Source: Candidatus Poribacteria bacterium (GTDB lineage: Bacteria; Poribacteria; WGA-4E; WGA-3G). From it: a DNA stretch of 64,000 bases. A model generated the notes under the pieces. It did not search any database and was not told the origin of the DNA. It saw only the letters and a program-made list of their open reading frames with translations. Of the stretch, positions 27,555 to 35,800 are shown in pieces; positions within the stretch are counted from its first letter, which is position 1, and each line of letters begins with the position of its first letter. Location of the stretch: assembly GCA_022828145.1 (NCBI GenBank), contig JAJEJA010000061.1, positions 1 to 64,000 on the forward strand, given 5' to 3'. The translations under genes and the position numbers were made by a program.

Positions 27555-28193
27555 ATGACAGAAAACAATAGTTTAATAGGAGACAATGGTTCCGAATTAT
27601 CGTTGCCTATAATTACAAAACTAAGGAATCATCCAAAATCGTTACAAATTCAGACGTATCTTACAGATAGATTTGATAGAGAACGTTACGAACACATCTA
27701 TTCTGTACAGGAGACAGCTGTCAGATTGGCTATATGTCACAATGCTGATGTATGGAAAACGCACTTAGCTGCGCTTTTGCATGATGTTGTCAAATGGATG
27801 TGTGATGATGAATTGTATCAGAATGTATCCCGCTACAACATACAACTTGATCCTATTGAGGAGAAAATGCCTGCTTTGTTGCATGCTATAGTTGGGGTTA
27901 AATATGCGATTGATCTGTTTGAAGTTACAGATTTGGAAGTTCTTGAGGCAATCCGGTGTCATACAACTGGGAACGCGTCTATGGGATTAATCGCGAAATT
28001 GATTTATGTTTCGGATTTTTCCGAACCGACTCGGGAATATAGCGAAGCGGAACGAGTTAGAGAGGTAGCTGTCAACAACTTGGATCAAGCGGTCCACGAT
28101 GTAGCATGTTATAAGATTGGGTTTCTACTCAAGAAAGGATGGATTATACATCCAAATACGATACATACATACAACGATTCCTTAGTAAAATGA
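27555..28193 (+). CDS. yqeK: HD-domain protein YqeK (probable symmetrical Ap4A hydrolase)
   Basis: 212 residues. HD motif residues are visible in HIYSVQETAVRLA (His), THLAALLHDVVKWM (HD), HAIVGVKYA and AIRCHTTGN, the metal ligands of the YqeK family, which cleaves diadenosine tetraphosphate to ADP. An N-terminal extension of ~30 residues precedes the domain. It is 49 bp downstream of yacG and upstream of rsfS, the usual neighbour. Confidence 0.9.
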   Translation: MTENNSLIGDNGSELSLPIITKLRNHPKSLQIQTYLTDRFDRERYEHIYSVQETAVRLAICHNADVWKTHLAALLHDVVKWMCDDELYQNVSRYNIQLDPIEEKMPALLHAIVGVKYAIDLFEVTDLEVLEAIRCHTTGNASMGLIAKLIYVSDFSEPTREYSEAERVREVAVNNLDQAVHDVACYKIGFLLKKGWIIHPNTIHTYNDSLVK

Positions 28194-28248
28194 TGTGAGA
28201 TTTAAGTTAGATTTTAATATTTAATCTTGTGTATTGGAGTCTTATCGC

Positions 28249-28698
28249 ATGAGGACAAATAACACTTTAGAAATCGTAAAAGCTGCAGCGACTGCGGCAG
28301 TGAACCATCGCGCCCAGAATCCTGTAATACTCGACCTTCGTGAATTAGACTGTTTTACAGATTTCTTTGCTATTTTTAGTGGTATATCAGATATTCAAGT
28401 TGAAGGCATATCTGATGCGGTTTTAGAAGAACTTGAGGAGAATTGGGATCAACGCCCTTGGGAAAAAGAAGGTGCCAAAAGATCGGATTGGATTCTCTTG
28501 GATTATGTAGATTTCGTTATTCACATCTTCTTAGATGAGAAACGGGCTTTTTACAACTTAGAACGTCTATGGTCAGAAGCACCACAAATTGACTTGCCCG
28601 AAACTGAAGGGGTGAAGATTATAGATCAACAAGAGGAATATGATGAGAACGAATTGGTCTTAGGTCTTGTTACTTCAGATGGTGGGAATGCTACTTAG
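28249..28698 (+). CDS. rsfS: Ribosomal silencing factor RsfS
   Basis: Binds ribosomal protein uL14 and blocks subunit joining. The longest frame begins at a TTG (28234), but that TTGGAG is itself the ribosome-binding site for the ATG at 28249, nine bases further, which gives 149 residues. Conserved parts: VILDLRELDCFTDFFAIFSG, SDIQVEGISDAV, DWILLDYVDFVIHIF, YNLERLW. A ~35-residue acidic C-terminal tail exceeds the usual length. Confidence 0.95.
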   Translation: MRTNNTLEIVKAAATAAVNHRAQNPVILDLRELDCFTDFFAIFSGISDIQVEGISDAVLEELEENWDQRPWEKEGAKRSDWILLDYVDFVIHIFLDEKRAFYNLERLWSEAPQIDLPETEGVKIIDQQEEYDENELVLGLVTSDGGNAT

Positions 28699-28736
28699 CA
28701 CCAACAGATTCTGATTGACAAAGGAGAATTTTTTCT

Positions 28737-29471
28737 TTAGTCTACACTTGCAAGGATGACGGTGATGTTATCAGTTCCCCCATAAGAGAGTGCTTTCTTG
28801 ATGAGTTGTTCGCTTGCTACTTTGAGGCAACCTGCTTTAATTAAAATAGTTTGCATTTCAGTATCATCTATGATCAGATCATGTAATCCATCGGTACAGG
28901 CAAGTATAATGTCCCCTCTTGTCAATGGGCAGACATCTGTTGTAAGAATGATGTTTTCAGATAATCCAACAGCTTGGGTAATAATGTTTCTTTTCGGATG
29001 TACGCGACCTTCCTCAGGTGTAATTTCACCTTTCTCTATTAAGTTTTGTACTAATGAATCGTCTGTTGTGATCTGTGTCAGTATATTATTATGGAGTACA
29101 TACAATCTGCTGTCCCCAACATGTACATAAGCTAAGTAGCTTGGCGTGACAAATCCTGCGGTTAATGTAGTACCCATTCTTTTGTATTGTTGAGAATCTT
29201 GCCCCATTTTGAAGACCCGTTGGTTCGCTTCTATAGCAAGTTTTTCCAAAATATTGAGTCTATTGATGGGTCCCAAATCACTTGCTGGTAATGGTGTTTC
29301 GGCGACCCATTCTTCAAATACTTGCAAAGCGACACGACTTGCTATATCGCCGTGAGCATGTCCACTCATACCGTCTGCAACTGCAAAAATGAGGTTATCA
29401 TTATCAAAGAAATACGCATCTTCATTTCTTTTTCTGAGAATGCCGATGTCAGTTCTTGCAACGTAGTTCAT
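28737..29471 (-). CDS. PP2C-family serine/threonine phosphatase
   Basis: A 244-residue stand-alone PP2C (PPM) domain. Motifs: TDIGILRKRNEDAYFF, FAVADGMSGHAHGDIAS (metal Asp and Gly), HVGDSRLYV, ILACTDGLHDLI and YGGTDNITVILA. The in-frame ATG at 29486 has no ribosome-binding site, while the ATG at 29471 has GGAG nine bases upstream, so I use it. Such phosphatases usually reverse Hanks-type kinases; no kinase gene lies nearby. It is convergent with rsfS. Confidence 0.93.
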   Translation of the reverse strand: MNYVARTDIGILRKRNEDAYFFDNDNLIFAVADGMSGHAHGDIASRVALQVFEEWVAETPLPASDLGPINRLNILEKLAIEANQRVFKMGQDSQQYKRMGTTLTAGFVTPSYLAYVHVGDSRLYVLHNNILTQITTDDSLVQNLIEKGEITPEEGRVHPKRNIITQAVGLSENIILTTDVCPLTRGDIILACTDGLHDLIIDDTEMQTILIKAGCLKVASEQLIKKALSYGGTDNITVILASVD

Positions 29472-29619
29472 CGTCAATTTCTCCATCTACTAAGGTGCTG
29501 TATCTATTTAACGGAAATTAATTATAACTGTTTCAAAATGTCAATTCATTGAAGACGATGAATCGTGAGAAAAAAGTAGCAGATATTACTAATATCTAAC
29601 CAAAAAAAGGACTAACTGC

Positions 29620-30672
29620 ATGTCACAATCCACACCACTTACTGGTTTACATTCTGAATCACTTGTGATTGACTCCCATAACGATGCGATTGTCGCGCAC
29701 ATTCGGCGTGGTAATTTAAGTCTTGCCGATGAACAGGTAAAGAATCCTAATCAGCACGATGGCACTATTCTCTATCTACGGGGTCGTATACCTACTGCAA
29801 AAGATGAAATAGGAATTCAACTGAACATACCGAAAATGCGCGAAGGAGGTATTGATGTCGCTTTTTTCGCAGTAGATGTTACCCGTGCCTGGAAAAATCA
29901 TCTTTCATACGCATTAGATGCATTTGGGTGGTTTGATACTGAAGTAGATGCCAATTCATCCGATATGCATATTGTTCTTAATGCATCCGATATTCATGCC
30001 GCAAGAGCAGAAGGAAAAATTGGTGCTGTACTTGCCATCGAAAATAGTGAAGGTGTAGAAAGAAGTCTTAATATACTGCGTTCACTCTATCAGTTGGGTG
30101 TTCGCTCAATCGGGTTAACACATAATCCAAATACTTGGGTATCAACAGGTAATGATGAAGGAGAAACAGGGGGTGGACTGACAAAATTCGGTGTTCAACT
30201 AGTGTCTGAAATGAACAGACTTGGCATGTTAGTTGACGTATCACACATTAGTGAGCGGGGGTTTTGGGATGTGCTTGATGTAACAGATGCCCCTGTTATC
30301 GCCTCTCATAGCAATTGTAAGACGTTATGCAACCATCCACGGAATCTCTCCAATGAACAATTGAAAGCGTTAGCTGCAAATGGTGGCGTTGTAGGTATTA
30401 CTTTTGTAACGGGTTTCCTCACCGAGGATGGTTGGAGGAAACCGCCACCATTTGAACAACTCCTAAACCATATTGAGTATGCTATTGATGTTGCAGGGAT
30501 TGACCATGTTGGTATAGGTTCAGACTTTGATGGCGGCGGTGAACTTTTGAAGGATGCAACAGAATATCCGAAAATTACCGAAGGTTTATTTGATCATGGT
30601 TATTCTGAAGCCGATATCAAGAAGGTAATTGGTGAGAATCACTTACGTGTTTTTGAAGCAGCATGTGGTTAA
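29620..30672 (+). CDS. Membrane dipeptidase-like peptidase, family M19
   Basis: 350 residues, no signal peptide. Zinc-ligand motifs of renal-dipeptidase-type enzymes are visible: VIDSHNDAI (HxD), AIENSEG (bridging Glu), LVDVSHISERGFWDVL (His), APVIASHSNCK (His), and the substrate Asp in HVGIGSDFDGG. Family members hydrolyse dipeptides, often with D-residues at the second position. AAAGGA precedes the ATG. It stands alone between two minus-strand genes. Confidence 0.93.
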   Translation: MSQSTPLTGLHSESLVIDSHNDAIVAHIRRGNLSLADEQVKNPNQHDGTILYLRGRIPTAKDEIGIQLNIPKMREGGIDVAFFAVDVTRAWKNHLSYALDAFGWFDTEVDANSSDMHIVLNASDIHAARAEGKIGAVLAIENSEGVERSLNILRSLYQLGVRSIGLTHNPNTWVSTGNDEGETGGGLTKFGVQLVSEMNRLGMLVDVSHISERGFWDVLDVTDAPVIASHSNCKTLCNHPRNLSNEQLKALAANGGVVGITFVTGFLTEDGWRKPPPFEQLLNHIEYAIDVAGIDHVGIGSDFDGGGELLKDATEYPKITEGLFDHGYSEADIKKVIGENHLRVFEAACG

Positions 30673-30704
30673 AAAAGTTATAATTATGTATGTGCCATTT
30701 TTTC

Positions 30705-31697
30705 TTATCCAAGGATCCGGCAGATCGTTGTCCACACTTCATCAACGGTGATCTTTTTCATACAGATATTGTCTTTACATTTGTCTGTAAACTGCTTACA
30801 CGGATTACAAGGTACATCATGGCGGATGGTCGTATGCATTTCACCGAGTGGTTGGAATCTAATATGATTCCCAGGACCAAATAGTGCGACTGTGGGTGTG
30901 CCAACAGCAGATGCAATATGCATTGGTCCCGTGTCATTTGTCAGGAATAGGTTGCACTTCTCAATGTATGCTGCTAATTCTCTTATTCCAAGTGTACCAG
31001 CAAATTGATATACCTGTTCTTGCATGAGATCACACACATTGGCAACAAGTTCTATTTCATTCGGTCCCCCGAACACAATTACTTGTGCGTTGTAATTTTG
31101 TACCAATTTGTCACCAATTGATGCGAACCGTTCTGGCATCCATTCGCGTAACTTCCATCCGGCACCTGGGAATAATCCTACCATCAATTGTTTTTTTTTG
31201 ATTCCTGCATTTTCAAAAGCAACACTTGCGTTATTTTTCTCAGCATCAGATAGATGTATCTCTAATTGTCTGTTTTCTGCAGGAATACCGGCAGCATGTA
31301 ATACATCGAAATAACGTTCTGTCGCGTGTTTCTCTTCCACATCAGGTACACGTATTGTACACAGTCTCCCTTTCCCGACACGTTCAGAGGCACCACTCAT
31401 ATACATTAGCAGTTCAGTTCGAAACTTTCTTTGAAAATCTAATGTTAAGGTGAATTGTCTTTGTCGTAAAATGCGTAGAATTCGGATCATCTCACCTGTA
31501 TCTTTATCTTTTGCTAACCTATTGAACTGAATAATCTCATTAAGGTGAGGATTCTCAAGGAGTACATCAGCAGACTGTTGTGCTACCAACATTGCAATGT
31601 ATGCATTAGGATAGTGTGAACGGACTGCGCGGATTGCAGGTGTCGTTAGGACGATATCACCAAGTGAACTGAGACGGATAAGTAGTATTCGGTCCAA
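30705..31697 (-). CDS. Glycosyltransferase family 9 (heptosyltransferase-like)
   Basis: 330 residues. It starts ILLIRLSSLGDIVLTTPAIR, the GT9 N-terminal signature, and carries the nucleotide-sugar site FLTNDTGPMHIASAVGTPTV followed by ALFGPGN. Characterised relatives (WaaC, WaaF, WaaQ) transfer heptose to lipopolysaccharide core at the inner membrane; the exact sugar is not predictable. Three C-terminal cysteines (CNPCKQFTDKCKDNIC) match a cysteine cluster common in this subfamily. It lies 23 bp downstream of thiI. Confidence 0.92.
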   Translation of the reverse strand: MDRILLIRLSSLGDIVLTTPAIRAVRSHYPNAYIAMLVAQQSADVLLENPHLNEIIQFNRLAKDKDTGEMIRILRILRQRQFTLTLDFQRKFRTELLMYMSGASERVGKGRLCTIRVPDVEEKHATERYFDVLHAAGIPAENRQLEIHLSDAEKNNASVAFENAGIKKKQLMVGLFPGAGWKLREWMPERFASIGDKLVQNYNAQVIVFGGPNEIELVANVCDLMQEQVYQFAGTLGIRELAAYIEKCNLFLTNDTGPMHIASAVGTPTVALFGPGNHIRFQPLGEMHTTIRHDVPCNPCKQFTDKCKDNICMKKITVDEVWTTICRILG

Positions 31698-31720
31698 GGT
31701 TTTTACCTTAATTTGTGGAA

Positions 31721-32893
31721 TTATGCGAAATCTATAATCCTCTTTTCAATTCCAATCATCGCTTTTTCTACGAGTGCTTCAATATCTAAATCTTTTTCTA
31801 CGTTGTCCAATTCACCCACGGTTGCATGTGTAGCGGGGTGTTTCGGAATAAAAAGGGAACAACAATCTTGATGGGGTAAGATTGATACATCATAAGTTCC
31901 TATCTGCTCAGCTATCTCAATTATATCAATTTTATCAAAACCAATTAGTGGACGTAAGATGGGAATATCCACTACGGCTTCAATTGATCTAAGATTTGAG
32001 AGCGTCTGTGATGCGACTTGCGCCAAACTCTCACCTGTAACAACTGCTTCTGCTTCTTCAGTCGCTGCAACCTGTTCAGCAATACGTGCCATCATTCTTC
32101 TATAGATCAATACACGATAAGGGGACGGTGTTTTTGTCACAATAACCTGTTGAAGTTCTGAAAAGGGTATGAGGTATATTGTACTTTGATAGTTCGACTC
32201 TGCCAATATTCGTGTCAACTCAATAACTTTTTCCAACGATGCTTTATCTGTATAGGGATAGCTGTAGAAGTGAATATATACAGCTTTAGCTCCTCTCTTG
32301 ATCATTTGCCATGCTGCAACAGGTGAGTCAATTCCTCCAGATAACATAACGAGTACTTTACCACTGACACTAACCGGGAGGCCGCCTACACCCTTGATTT
32401 TGTTTGTATAGAGATATGCCTGCTGATGGGAAATATCGATCCAAAATGTTCGTTCTGGTTTGTGCATATCTGCGCGTGTACCGGTTTTTTCAATTAAGTA
32501 TCCGCCAACATCTCTGCTAATTTCAGGAGAAGTTAAAGGGAAAGACTTGTCGGAACGTTTTGTTTCAACTTTAAGTGAATTAAATGTAGCACCTTCAGTT
32601 AATGTAAAGGCAGCGTCTTTGATTGCAGTCATGTTTTTCTTCGTGCATAAGACAAGCTCAAAATGTGCAATACCGACAACTTTTCTTAGTCTTTTTTCTA
32701 TTTCCTCCACATCTGTTTGGGATTGCAGACGCACAAGTATTCTGTCGTGTAATCTTTTTACCTCAAGATATCCTGTTCCTCGTAGAGACAGTTTGATGTT
32801 TCTTGATAGTCTCTTCTCAAAATAGACTCTGTTTTTACCCTTTAGTCCGACTTCGGCATAATGAATAACAAACATTTTTTCTGTTTTGTGCAT
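31721..32893 (-). CDS. thiI: tRNA 4-thiouridine synthase ThiI
   Basis: Sulfur transferase making s4U8 in tRNA and feeding thiamine thiazole synthesis. An N-terminal ferredoxin-like/THUMP region (YAEVGLKGKNRVYFEKRL) is followed by the PP-loop LVMLSGGIDSPVAAW and the family stretch DCCSLFIPKHPATH. No rhodanese domain follows, as in the Bacillus type. The longest frame runs to 32971, but its first 26 residues, including SSRHTPCAVSL, are translated repeat DNA. I choose the ATG at 32893 (390 residues); the ATG at 32875 is an alternative. Confidence 0.94.
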   Translation of the reverse strand: MHKTEKMFVIHYAEVGLKGKNRVYFEKRLSRNIKLSLRGTGYLEVKRLHDRILVRLQSQTDVEEIEKRLRKVVGIAHFELVLCTKKNMTAIKDAAFTLTEGATFNSLKVETKRSDKSFPLTSPEISRDVGGYLIEKTGTRADMHKPERTFWIDISHQQAYLYTNKIKGVGGLPVSVSGKVLVMLSGGIDSPVAAWQMIKRGAKAVYIHFYSYPYTDKASLEKVIELTRILAESNYQSTIYLIPFSELQQVIVTKTPSPYRVLIYRRMMARIAEQVAATEEAEAVVTGESLAQVASQTLSNLRSIEAVVDIPILRPLIGFDKIDIIEIAEQIGTYDVSILPHQDCCSLFIPKHPATHATVGELDNVEKDLDIEALVEKAMIGIEKRIIDFA

Positions 32894-32915
32894 AATGTTC
32901 TGTCCAGGCTTATGT

Positions 32916-32993
32916 ACTATTAAAGAGACGGCACACGGCGTGTGCCTGCTACTATTAAAGAGACGGCACACGGCGTGTGCCTACTACTATTAA
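32916..32993. repeat. Tandem pair of 35-bp dispersed repeats (R1, GGCACAC variant)
   Basis: Units 32916-32950 and 32951-32985 differ at one base and are followed by a partial ACTATTAA. The unit has the form ACTATTAA-AGAGAC-GGCACAC-GGC-GTGTGCC-TACT, with a 17-bp odd palindrome. Its last TTA is the stop codon (TAA) of the RNase HIII gene, and its other end creates a false 5' extension of thiI. Related units occur at 34406-34516, 55304-55375 and 59651-59688. Confidence 0.9.
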
Positions 32994-33649
32994 TAGAGGA
33001 CCTCTTTTGTAGTTTTAAAGTGTAGTTTTGCTACGTTCCCAAGCTCAGATTCTCCATGTTTTCTGATAAAGTCTCTTGCTGCATCCTTGACATTTGGGGT
33101 TGCACCTCTTGGCAATTCAAAATTGAATTCTTTTGACAATGCTTCCATTTCTGTTAGAAAAATATCTCTTGCAATTATTGATGCAGCCGCAACGGCAATA
33201 TCTCTTTCAGCTTTTGTCTCAAGTTTAACTTCTATGTTATCTGATACTAATTGAGAAGTAACTATATCATGATAACTGAACTTATCCACGAGTGCGTGTT
33301 TTGCACCTTTTGATTTTGAGAGTTTCTTTATTACGTCAACATGCATACATGTGAGTAGAAAATTCAGATTCTTACCTTGCGATTTTAAATATTCGTAATC
33401 AGTATTATAGGTTTCAGGCATTTTTTTTGTTATTACGATGTTTTCTTGATAGTGTTCCCACATCCAGTTAGCAAGTTTCTTTACACGAGAATTAGTAATC
33501 TTCTTCCCATCAGATATACCTATTTCCTCAAACGTATCTATACAGTCGTTATTGATATATACTCCCGCCACGACAAGTGGTCCAAAGTAATCCCCTTTAC
33601 CAGATTCATCTGTCCCGATCCACGCATTCCAATTATGCAATTTTGTCAT
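32990..33649 (-). CDS. rnhC: Ribonuclease HIII-like protein lacking the N-terminal domain
   Basis: 219 residues. The catalytic opening IGTDESGKGDYFGPLVVAGV is the RNase HIII version (GKGD rather than the RNase HII form), and DKFSYHDI, ERDIAVAAASIIARDIF and the C-terminal region agree. RNase HIII cleaves RNA in RNA-DNA hybrids. Typical RNase HIII is ~300 residues with a TBP-like N-terminal substrate-binding domain, which is absent here; only three to eleven residues precede the catalytic fold. The stop codon is provided by the adjacent dispersed repeat. Confidence 0.88.
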   Translation of the reverse strand: MTKLHNWNAWIGTDESGKGDYFGPLVVAGVYINNDCIDTFEEIGISDGKKITNSRVKKLANWMWEHYQENIVITKKMPETYNTDYEYLKSQGKNLNFLLTCMHVDVIKKLSKSKGAKHALVDKFSYHDIVTSQLVSDNIEVKLETKAERDIAVAAASIIARDIFLTEMEALSKEFNFELPRGATPNVKDAARDFIRKHGESELGNVAKLHFKTTKEVLY

Positions 33650-33652
33650 ATT

Positions 33653-34237
33653 TTATTGATTTGCCTTTTTATCTGAATTCATTACCGTTGCATACTCTGC
33701 AACTTGTCTGCCAATTTTTCTGATACGCATTTCCAATTCAGGATCGTTTAGGTGTCCATTTTCATCAAATGCTTCAGATGCTCTTGCGATTGAAACATCA
33801 TTAGGTACGACCCAAGCACGCAAGGAAGAACAGACTATTCTCAACATTGAGAGTGCATTTCCAGCCCCCATTCTACCGCCAGACACTCCGATAAGACCTA
33901 CAACCTTATTCTGAAATTCTTCGGAACCCATTAGGTCTAATGCGTTTTTGATTACACCACTAAAACTACCGTGATACTCAGGAGAACCTAACAGGACACC
34001 GTGTGCTTCTGTTACTTTCTGTTTAAGTTTAATAACATCAGGAGGGTAATCAGATTTTTCATCAACTGCGCCATAGAAAATAAGTTCGTAATTACTTAGG
34101 TCCAACAGTTCAACAGATGCACCTGCCTCTTCGGCACCCTTCAGTGCAATTATCAATGCTGCATGTGTTGTACTACCTTGCCTTAAACTCCCACATAGAG
34201 CTACGACATTAATCGGATGTATTTTAGATTCTCTCAT
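33653..34237 (-). CDS. NADPH-dependent FMN reductase-like flavoprotein
   Basis: 194 residues with a flavodoxin-like fold. VVALCGSLRQGSTTHAAL is the FMN phosphate-binding loop and LLGSPEYHGSFSGVIKNALD is the conserved family motif; VGLIGVSGGRMGAGNALS follows. Relatives reduce FMN, quinones, azo dyes or chromate in the cytoplasm. It ends 3 bp before rnhC and probably shares its transcript with it. Confidence 0.93.
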   Translation of the reverse strand: MRESKIHPINVVALCGSLRQGSTTHAALIIALKGAEEAGASVELLDLSNYELIFYGAVDEKSDYPPDVIKLKQKVTEAHGVLLGSPEYHGSFSGVIKNALDLMGSEEFQNKVVGLIGVSGGRMGAGNALSMLRIVCSSLRAWVVPNDVSIARASEAFDENGHLNDPELEMRIRKIGRQVAEYATVMNSDKKANQ

Positions 34238-34405
34238 TGTTTAAGGTTACGGAAAAAAGTATCTGGTTTATGTTGTGTTATACTCTATGCAGCCTATAAG
34301 ACCGATTCTATAGAAAGCATTTTAATTATACCTGAAAGTCTCCAAAAATTCAAGATATAGATTATAGGTATCTTAGGGTGTGTAAGTATTTTTCACTTTT
34401 CTTCA

Positions 34406-34516
34406 TAAGAGACGGCACTCGGAGAATGCCTACTACTAATTAAGATAAGACAGCACTCGGAGAATGCCTACTACTATTAAGATAAGACGGCACTCGGAGA
34501 GTGCCTACTACTATTA
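34406..34516. repeat. Three tandem R1 repeat units
   Basis: Units at 34406-34440, 34441-34477 and 34478-34514, period 35-37 bp, each with GGCACTC-GGAGA-A/GTGCC and a TACTACTA tail. The second unit has AGCACTC, breaking one pair. The array is flanked by the inverted octamer TTCATAAG / CTTATGAA. Confidence 0.9.
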
Positions 34517-34672
34517 AGAGCTTATGAAATCCCAAAATTGACTCTTTTAGTGACTCTAATTTTATGCACCATAAACTTCAATTCTTTGCTTCAAGTGTGA
34601 TAGGCTTAAGAACAGGTACAACATTTTCAAAACAGAACTTCGCATCCACAATGGTAGAATTCATTCTACGCG

Positions 34673-34703
34673 AAAAAAGGCAGGTATAAGCACTATACCT
34701 GCC
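34673..34703 (-). terminator. Rho-independent terminator of the TolB-like gene
   Basis: On the minus strand a perfect 10-bp stem (GGCAGGTATA / TATACCTGCC) with a 5-base loop is followed by six T residues, 45 bp after the TolB-like stop codon. Confidence 0.9.
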
Positions 34704-34747
34704 TGTGATGTGAATGGATAGATAGGTATACGTGTTAGTCTATTCAG

Positions 34748-35800
34748 CTAATACGCATACCTTAGAAGTTCTTTGAGTTTTCCCCAGTGTATAGACTGCT
34801 TGTCAACGGGGGATACAGGTAAAACATCATCACTGATCCAATCTGGAAACATCAAGCTATTTATCATATCCTCTTTCAGAAGTGTAATCTTTCTTGTCCA
34901 AATATCGTACTTATAGAGCGCATATTTTTCTTTTTCCGGTTGCCAATCATCCAGCTTGGTCTGAAATGCACTGAACACAACAGCTTTATTCCCATCCATC
35001 CCATCAATCCCCGCTCCCTTATAGTCTTTCGGTATCTTAAGTTCTTGAGACTGACCCGTTATGAGATTGGAAATAAAGTAGCGATAGCCTTTAGGAACCA
35101 TGTGAATTACGTTACCTACCTGTGTAAACGTAACTGCGCTCTCAGAATAAAGTAGCTGCTTACCATCTGGAGATATTTTTGGGTCCCACCGGTGAATGTG
35201 TGGCAAGCCTTGTAATAATGGGGGTAAAAGTTCGCGTAAATTCCCTCCATTAGCACTCATCATCCAGATATTTGCACCCTTCTTCCCGAAGTTAGGAACT
35301 CCCGAAAACACAATGTGTCTACCATCTGGGGAAAAAGTAGGATTATTAGCGTCGACATTGGCGATCTTTTTGACGATCCTGCTTTCAAGACCCATCAAGC
35401 GGATATAAGACACGAAGTCATTCCCATCTGGAGTGATTTCATCATAATTGAAAACAATAGATTTTCCATCGGGTGAAAACGAGGGGTGATCATTATATTT
35501 AGAGAATGTCAGTTGTCTAACATATCTCCCATCTGAATTCATGATGAAGATGTTGGATTCGCTTGAATTTTTCTCAGTTCGTCTATCAAACACGATCTGT
35601 TCACCATCTGGAGACCAACGGGGAAAAAGTGAAAGATCTTGGTGAGAGAGGAGTGTGTCATTACTGCCATCATCATCCATGACATACAAAAAACTTCTAT
35701 TTGTCAAAGGATCCTCTGACACAAAAAGTATTTTGGCGTAGATATGTGCTTGTGAAAGAAGCAGTAGGATAAGGCAGCAACTCACAAGTAGAACACGCAT
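34748..35800 (-). CDS. Secreted TolB-like beta-propeller (PD40 repeats)
   Basis: 350 residues with a signal peptide (VLLVSCCLILLLLSQAHIYA). At least four PD40/WD40-like repeats are visible: WSPDGEQIVF, FSPDGKSIVFNYD, FSPDGRHIVFSG and ISPDGKQLLY. The propeller resembles TolB or the propeller of S9 peptidases, but no peptidase domain and no TolB N-terminal domain are present, so it is probably a periplasmic or surface binding protein. AAAGGAGG lies 6 bases before the ATG. Monocistronic, with its own terminator. Confidence 0.87.
   Translation of the reverse strand: MRVLLVSCCLILLLLSQAHIYAKILFVSEDPLTNRSFLYVMDDDGSNDTLLSHQDLSLFPRWSPDGEQIVFDRRTEKNSSESNIFIMNSDGRYVRQLTFSKYNDHPSFSPDGKSIVFNYDEITPDGNDFVSYIRLMGLESRIVKKIANVDANNPTFSPDGRHIVFSGVPNFGKKGANIWMMSANGGNLRELLPPLLQGLPHIHRWDPKISPDGKQLLYSESAVTFTQVGNVIHMVPKGYRYFISNLITGQSQELKIPKDYKGAGIDGMDGNKAVVFSAFQTKLDDWQPEKEKYALYKYDIWTRKITLLKEDMINSLMFPDWISDDVLPVSPVDKQSIHWGKLKELLRYAY

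Larger units (their letters stand above)
34238..34747. other. 510-bp intergenic region with repeats and a terminator
   Basis: No gene seen. It holds a three-unit R1 repeat array and, nearer the TolB-like gene, a small perfect palindrome GTAGAAT-TC-ATTCTAC (34654-34669) and a strong terminator. Confidence 0.6.

Noticed and set aside
34406-34516. R1 array as a possible CRISPR
   Set aside because: Units are contiguous, vary in length and sequence, have no unique spacers, and are dispersed elsewhere; no cas gene is present.
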